Shown here: positions 7,591-10,029 of the stretch, in pieces | Layout: each line of letters opens with the position of its first letter | How positions within the stretch are numbered: the stretch's first letter is position 1 | From: Adhaeribacter sp. | Lineage (GTDB): Bacteria; Bacteroidota; Bacteroidia; Cytophagales; Hymenobacteraceae | Length of the DNA stretch: 10,029 bases | NCBI GenBank assembly: GCA_028288395.1 | Contig: JAQBNV010000212.1 | Location: forward strand, 1-10,029 | Direction: 5' to 3' | Program-made: the position numbers and the translations under genes | Notes under the pieces: generated by a model | Seen by the model: the letters and a program-made list of their open reading frames with translations, nothing else | Database searches by the model: none | Told to the model about the DNA's origin: nothing

Positions 7591-8260
7591 GGTGTCTTTT
7601 AATCACTTTGGCCGGTATGCCTACGGCGGTTACCGCCTCCGGTAAATCCCGGTGCACCACCGCGCCGGCCCCAATAATGGCCCGGGCGCCTACCTTCAGA
7701 AACTGGATAACGGTGGCATTAGTACCCACATAAACGCCTTTGCCCAGAACCGAATTGCCGGCAATATTTACGTGCGGCATCAGCGAGCAGTAATCGCCCA
7801 GTTCAACGTCGTGGCCCAGGGTGCAGCCCAAATTTAAGAGCACGTGGCGGCCTACATGAATATTGGTGGTAATAATACAACCTTGGGTAATAATGGTGCC
7901 TTCCCCGATTTCATTAAACTGGTAAGCTTCGTTGGGAACCCCCGGATGAATTAACACCGCAAATTGTATCTGGGGATTAATTATTTTCTCGCAGATTTGC
8001 GCCTTTATACCGGGGTTACCGATGGCTACCACCACGTAAAGCGGCTCTTTAACCGCCTGCAGCGCTTCCAGATTACCCAGGTACGGATATTTATCGATGA
8101 TATCGGGCATATCGGGGTTATCGTCGTAAAAGCCAACCATGTTCCAGACGGGGGCCACCTGGTTAATCTGGTGAATGAGCATCAGCACTTCCCGGCCGAG
8201 GCCGCTGGCCCCAAAAATGGCAATATTTTTCAGGTAAGAATGGGTTCCTTTAGGGGGCAT
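7583..8260 (-). CDS. pglD: UDP-4-amino sugar N-acetyltransferase, PglD-like
   Basis: Predicted to acetylate the 4-amino group made by PglE, using acetyl-CoA. The protein of 225 residues has the two-part layout of PglD: an N-terminal Rossmann-like sugar-nucleotide domain beginning IAIFGASGLG (13-22) with VAIGN (78-82), then a left-handed beta-helix of hexapeptide repeats from about 118 (IGEGTIITQG onward). His150 in LGHDVELGD aligns with the catalytic base of Campylobacter PglD (His125), and VGIPAKVIK (213-221) is the usual C-terminal acetyl-CoA segment. ATG at 8258-8260 is preferred because it overlaps the pglC stop by only 11 nt, and the 26 further upstream codons of the open frame lie inside pglC and look unlike the family. 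It overlaps pglE by 8 nt. Confidence 0.9.
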   Translation of the reverse strand: MPPKGTHSYLKNIAIFGASGLGREVLMLIHQINQVAPVWNMVGFYDDNPDMPDIIDKYPYLGNLEALQAVKEPLYVVVAIGNPGIKAQICEKIINPQIQFAVLIHPGVPNEAYQFNEIGEGTIITQGCIITTNIHVGRHVLLNLGCTLGHDVELGDYCSLMPHVNIAGNSVLGKGVYVGTNATVIQFLKVGARAIIGAGAVVHRDLPEAVTAVGIPAKVIKRHHA

Positions 8261-8867
8261 GAGGTAAATTTCCGGTAAAACGTTCGGCGGTGGCACTGCC
8301 GGGAGCCTGAATATCGGTCGGCTTCCATAATTTAACAAAGGTGCGCGCTAATATTTTTACATCCAAGGCAAAGTCGAGGTGTTCTACATACCACACGTCG
8401 TAAGCGAATTTTTGTTCCCAGGTAAGGGCATTCCGGCCGTTAATCTGCGCCCAGCCCGTAATGCCGGGCCGCACCTGGTGCCGCCGGGCCTGATCCGGCG
8501 AATACAAAGGTAAATATTCCGGTAGCAAGGGCCGGGGCCCGACCAGACTCAGGTCGCCTTTCAAAACGTTCCAAAGCTGGGGCACCTCGTCGAGGGAGTA
8601 GCGGCGGACCAGTTGGCCAACAGGGGTTAAGCGGGCGGCGTCCGGTAGTAAAGTGCCATCGGGGGCGCAGGCGTGGCGCATGGTTTTAAATTTATAGATC
8701 CAGAATAACTGGCCGTGGCGGCCCGCCCGCAATTGTTTAAACCAGATATTTTCTTTCTGCCCAACCAAAAGCAGCCCGGCCGTCAGCAGGATAACTGGTA
8801 TTGTTACCGGCAGGCTCAGGAAAACCAGGGCTACATCTATCGCTCTTTTAAAATACCATTGGTACAT
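8250..8867 (-). CDS. pglC: Polyprenyl-phosphate phosphoglycosyl transferase, PglC-like
   Basis: Monotopic inner-membrane enzyme that transfers a phospho-sugar from a UDP-sugar to undecaprenyl phosphate, the first membrane step of glycan assembly. It has 205 residues, near the 200 of Campylobacter PglC, so it is the minimal single-domain form without the extra membrane part of WbaP-type enzymes. Seen: basic FKRAID (6-11), a hydrophobic re-entrant helix (12-36) with Pro24 at the same position as the PglC break, YKFKTM (58-63), the catalytic Asp93-Glu94 in YSLDEVPQLWNVLKGD, VGPRPLL (109-115), and RPGITGWAQINGRN near the C-terminal third. It is the first gene of the operon and the likely entry point for the sugar made by PglE and PglD. 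The acceptor glycan and later transferases are not in the window. Confidence 0.93.
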   Translation of the reverse strand: MYQWYFKRAIDVALVFLSLPVTIPVILLTAGLLLVGQKENIWFKQLRAGRHGQLFWIYKFKTMRHACAPDGTLLPDAARLTPVGQLVRRYSLDEVPQLWNVLKGDLSLVGPRPLLPEYLPLYSPDQARRHQVRPGITGWAQINGRNALTWEQKFAYDVWYVEHLDFALDVKILARTFVKLWKPTDIQAPGSATAERFTGNLPHAP

Positions 8868-8888
8868 GCCGGGTTATTAGAATATTAT

Positions 8889-8919
8889 CAAAATTAACCT
8901 TTAGTTTTTAAAACCGAAA
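8889..8919 (-). promoter_or_regulatory. Promoter of the pglC-pglD-pglE-nitroreductase operon
   Basis: On the minus strand TAATTTTG (8896-8889) fits the TAnnTTTG -7 box exactly. Nineteen bp upstream is TTTC (8919-8916), a one-mismatch -33 box. The start would be near 8884, with a leader of about 17 nt before the pglC ATG. Confidence 0.6.
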
Positions 8920-8985
8920 TATTAACCGTGGTGCCGGGCTCTTTTGGATTAACCGGAATTCCTAAATGGTTTTATTTATCATCCC

Positions 8986-9017
8986 GGCGAATAAATCGCT
9001 TGGCGAATAAATCACTT
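8986..9017. repeat. 16-bp tandem duplication upstream of ispE
   Basis: Two direct copies of GGCGAATAAATCGCTT abut each other (8986-9001 and 9002-9017), differing at one base (G/A at position 13). They lie 45 bp before the ispE -7 box, in the 207-bp region shared with the divergent pgl operon. They could be paired binding sites for a regulator or simply a replication slip. Confidence 0.7.
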
Positions 9018-9061
9018 GGGAAAGGCAGCGGAAACAACTTTTTTGTCTGCACCCGGTTCCA

Positions 9062-9069
9062 TAACTTCG
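9062..9069 (+). promoter_or_regulatory. Possible -7 box of ispE
   Basis: TAACTTCG differs from TAnnTTTG at one fixed base and lies only 5 nt before the ispE ATG. A TTTG at 9042-9045 is 16 bp upstream, a short spacing. If used, the transcript would have almost no 5' leader. Confidence 0.4.
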
Positions 9070-9074
9070 CAGCT

Positions 9075-9884
9075 ATGATTTTATTTCCGAATGCCAAATT
9101 AAATATTGGTTTAAACGTGGTTTCGCAGCGGCCCGATGGCTTCCGGAACCTGGAGTCGTGCTTTTATCCGGTGCAATGGTGCGATGCGCTCGAAATATTG
9201 CCAGCCGATGCCACCCAATTCAATTTATCGGGCATTCCGGTTCCCGGCGATGCCCAGACCAATTTGTGTCTGAAAGCTTACGAATTATTACGGGCCGATT
9301 ACAACTTGGCGCCGGTGGTGATGCACCTGCATAAAAATATTCCGATTGGCGCTGGCCTGGGCGGCGGTTCGGCCGACGCTGCTTTTGCCTTGCGCCTGTT
9401 AAACGAATTATTCGGGCTAAATTTAACTACCGCACAACTGCAGGAATATGCCCGCGGGCTGGGCAGCGATTGCGCTTTTTTTATTTGGAACCAGCCGGTT
9501 TTCGCTACCGGACGGGGCGACGTTTTCCAGGATATCTCTTTAGATTTAACCGGTTACGGCTGCACCGTGGTGTACCCCGATTTGCACATTACCACCGCCG
9601 AGGCCTTTGGTCAGTTAGTGCCGCAAGCGCCGGCTCAACCCTTGCTCGATACGTTGCAGCAGGATATCAGCACCTGGAAAGATACCGTTAAAAATGATTT
9701 TGAAAAGGCTTTGTTTCCACGTTACCCGGTTTTGGGCGAGCTAAAAGCCGAGCTGTACCGGCAAGGCGCCTTGTATGCGTCCATGACCGGTTCGGGTTCT
9801 GCCGTTTTTGGTCTTTTTGCACCCGGGCAGGCTATGGAACCAACGTTTCCGGCTGCGTACCGGGTGTGGCACGGCCTGCTTTAA
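9075..9884 (+). CDS. ispE: 4-diphosphocytidyl-2-C-methyl-D-erythritol kinase
   Basis: GHMP-family kinase of the non-mevalonate isoprenoid pathway; it phosphorylates CDP-methylerythritol with ATP in the cytoplasm. The 269-residue protein starts MILFPNAKLNIGLNVV, with Lys8 in the catalytic lysine position. It has the ATP-binding glycine loop IPIGAGLGGGSADAA (89-103), the catalytic aspartate in LGSDCAFF (Asp132), NDFE (207-210) and the C-terminal MTGSGSAVFG (237-246). The ATG at 9075 fits the family start; the frame stays open another 49 codons upstream (to 8928), but those codons are unlike IspE and lie upstream of the likely promoter. Unusual: the family pattern GYHNLE reads GFRNLE, so the Tyr-His pair that contacts cytosine in the E. 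coli enzyme is Phe23-Arg24 here. It is divergent from the pgl operon and overlaps the convergent transporter gene by 53 bp. Confidence 0.95.
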   Translation: MILFPNAKLNIGLNVVSQRPDGFRNLESCFYPVQWCDALEILPADATQFNLSGIPVPGDAQTNLCLKAYELLRADYNLAPVVMHLHKNIPIGAGLGGGSADAAFALRLLNELFGLNLTTAQLQEYARGLGSDCAFFIWNQPVFATGRGDVFQDISLDLTGYGCTVVYPDLHITTAEAFGQLVPQAPAQPLLDTLQQDISTWKDTVKNDFEKALFPRYPVLGELKAELYRQGALYASMTGSGSAVFGLFAPGQAMEPTFPAAYRVWHGLL

Positions 9885-10029
9885 GCTTTTGCCGCCGGGC
9901 CAAGTGGCGCTCAATCAGGGCGTGCGAAAAAACGCTGAATAAAATAATGGTCGCTCCGAAATAAAAACCACCCGACATCCGCTCCGCATCTTTAAAAATA
10001 AAATAAGCGAATAAAATACCGTAAACCGG
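9832..10029 (-). CDS. EamA/DMT-type membrane transporter, C-terminal end (partial)
   Basis: Sixty-five codons enter from the right edge and end at TAG (9832-9834). The visible part begins PVYGILFAYFIF, carries a short polar turn (KDAERMSGG) and then a final hydrophobic segment (FYFGATIILFSVF) followed by a basic tail (ERHLARRQKLK). This is the pattern of the last hairpin of EamA-family drug/metabolite exporters, in which a PVxG motif, a turn with an acidic residue and a closing helix are typical. The N-terminal part is outside the window, so the substrate cannot be guessed. The last 17 or so codons overlap the 3' end of ispE on the other strand. The assignment rests on pattern only. Confidence 0.65.
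   Translation of the reverse strand, partial: PVYGILFAYFIFKDAERMSGGFYFGATIILFSVFSHALIERHLARRQKLKAGRATPGTQPETLVP

Noticed and set aside
8261..8338. 26-codon N-terminal extension of pglD
   Set aside because: It overlaps the conserved end of pglC and resembles no acetyltransferase N-terminus; the ATG at 8260 gives a normal short overlap.
8928..9074. 49-codon N-terminal extension of ispE
   Set aside because: It is unlike any IspE, spans the tandem repeat and the likely promoter, and the family start fits ATG at 9075.

Overview
The window comes from a Bacteroidota chromosome, most likely order Cytophagales (Hymenobacteraceae-like). The evidence is several upstream boxes matching the Bacteroidota promoter form TTTG-N19-TAnnTTTG, start codons without a Shine-Dalgarno sequence, an atpD-atpC pair separated from the other ATP synthase genes, an epsilon subunit reduced to its N-terminal domain, and a lipoprotein with an acidic stretch just after its lipid-bearing cysteine. 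The genus is not determined. No tRNA, rRNA, CRISPR array or intact mobile element was found.

Left part (1-4080): the N-terminal half of a small-type purL runs leftward off the window edge from a GTG start. After an AT-rich gap comes a small surface-type lipoprotein gene of unknown function, then the atpD-atpC operon. This operon has a very clear promoter and ends at a strong intrinsic terminator. Its 84-bp internal gap is almost entirely a heptamer-built inverted repeat ending next to the atpC start.

Middle (4080-5875): a PLP-dependent trans-sulfuration enzyme of the cystathionine gamma-synthase/lyase family, followed by about 500 bp of convergent intergenic DNA. That gap holds several compact palindromes with three-base loops. 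It also holds a short remnant that repeats the 3' end of the neighbouring nitroreductase gene.

Right part (5876-8919): a tightly packed leftward operon, pglC-pglD-pglE-nitroreductase. The first three are close relatives of the Campylobacter Pgl enzymes: a phosphoglycosyl transferase, an acetyltransferase and an aminotransferase. Together they would convert a UDP-4-keto-6-deoxy sugar into a di-N-acetylated amino sugar and load it onto a polyprenyl phosphate. The 4,6-dehydratase (PglF) that starts the pathway is not in the window. The nitroreductase is coupled to this set by a 2-nt gap.

Far right (8920-10029): ispE (non-mevalonate isoprenoid pathway) is divergent from the pgl operon. IspE feeds polyprenyl phosphate synthesis, the lipid that PglC uses, so the divergent pair is metabolically related. 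A partial EamA/DMT-type transporter gene enters from the right edge and overlaps the 3' end of ispE by 53 bp, tail to tail.
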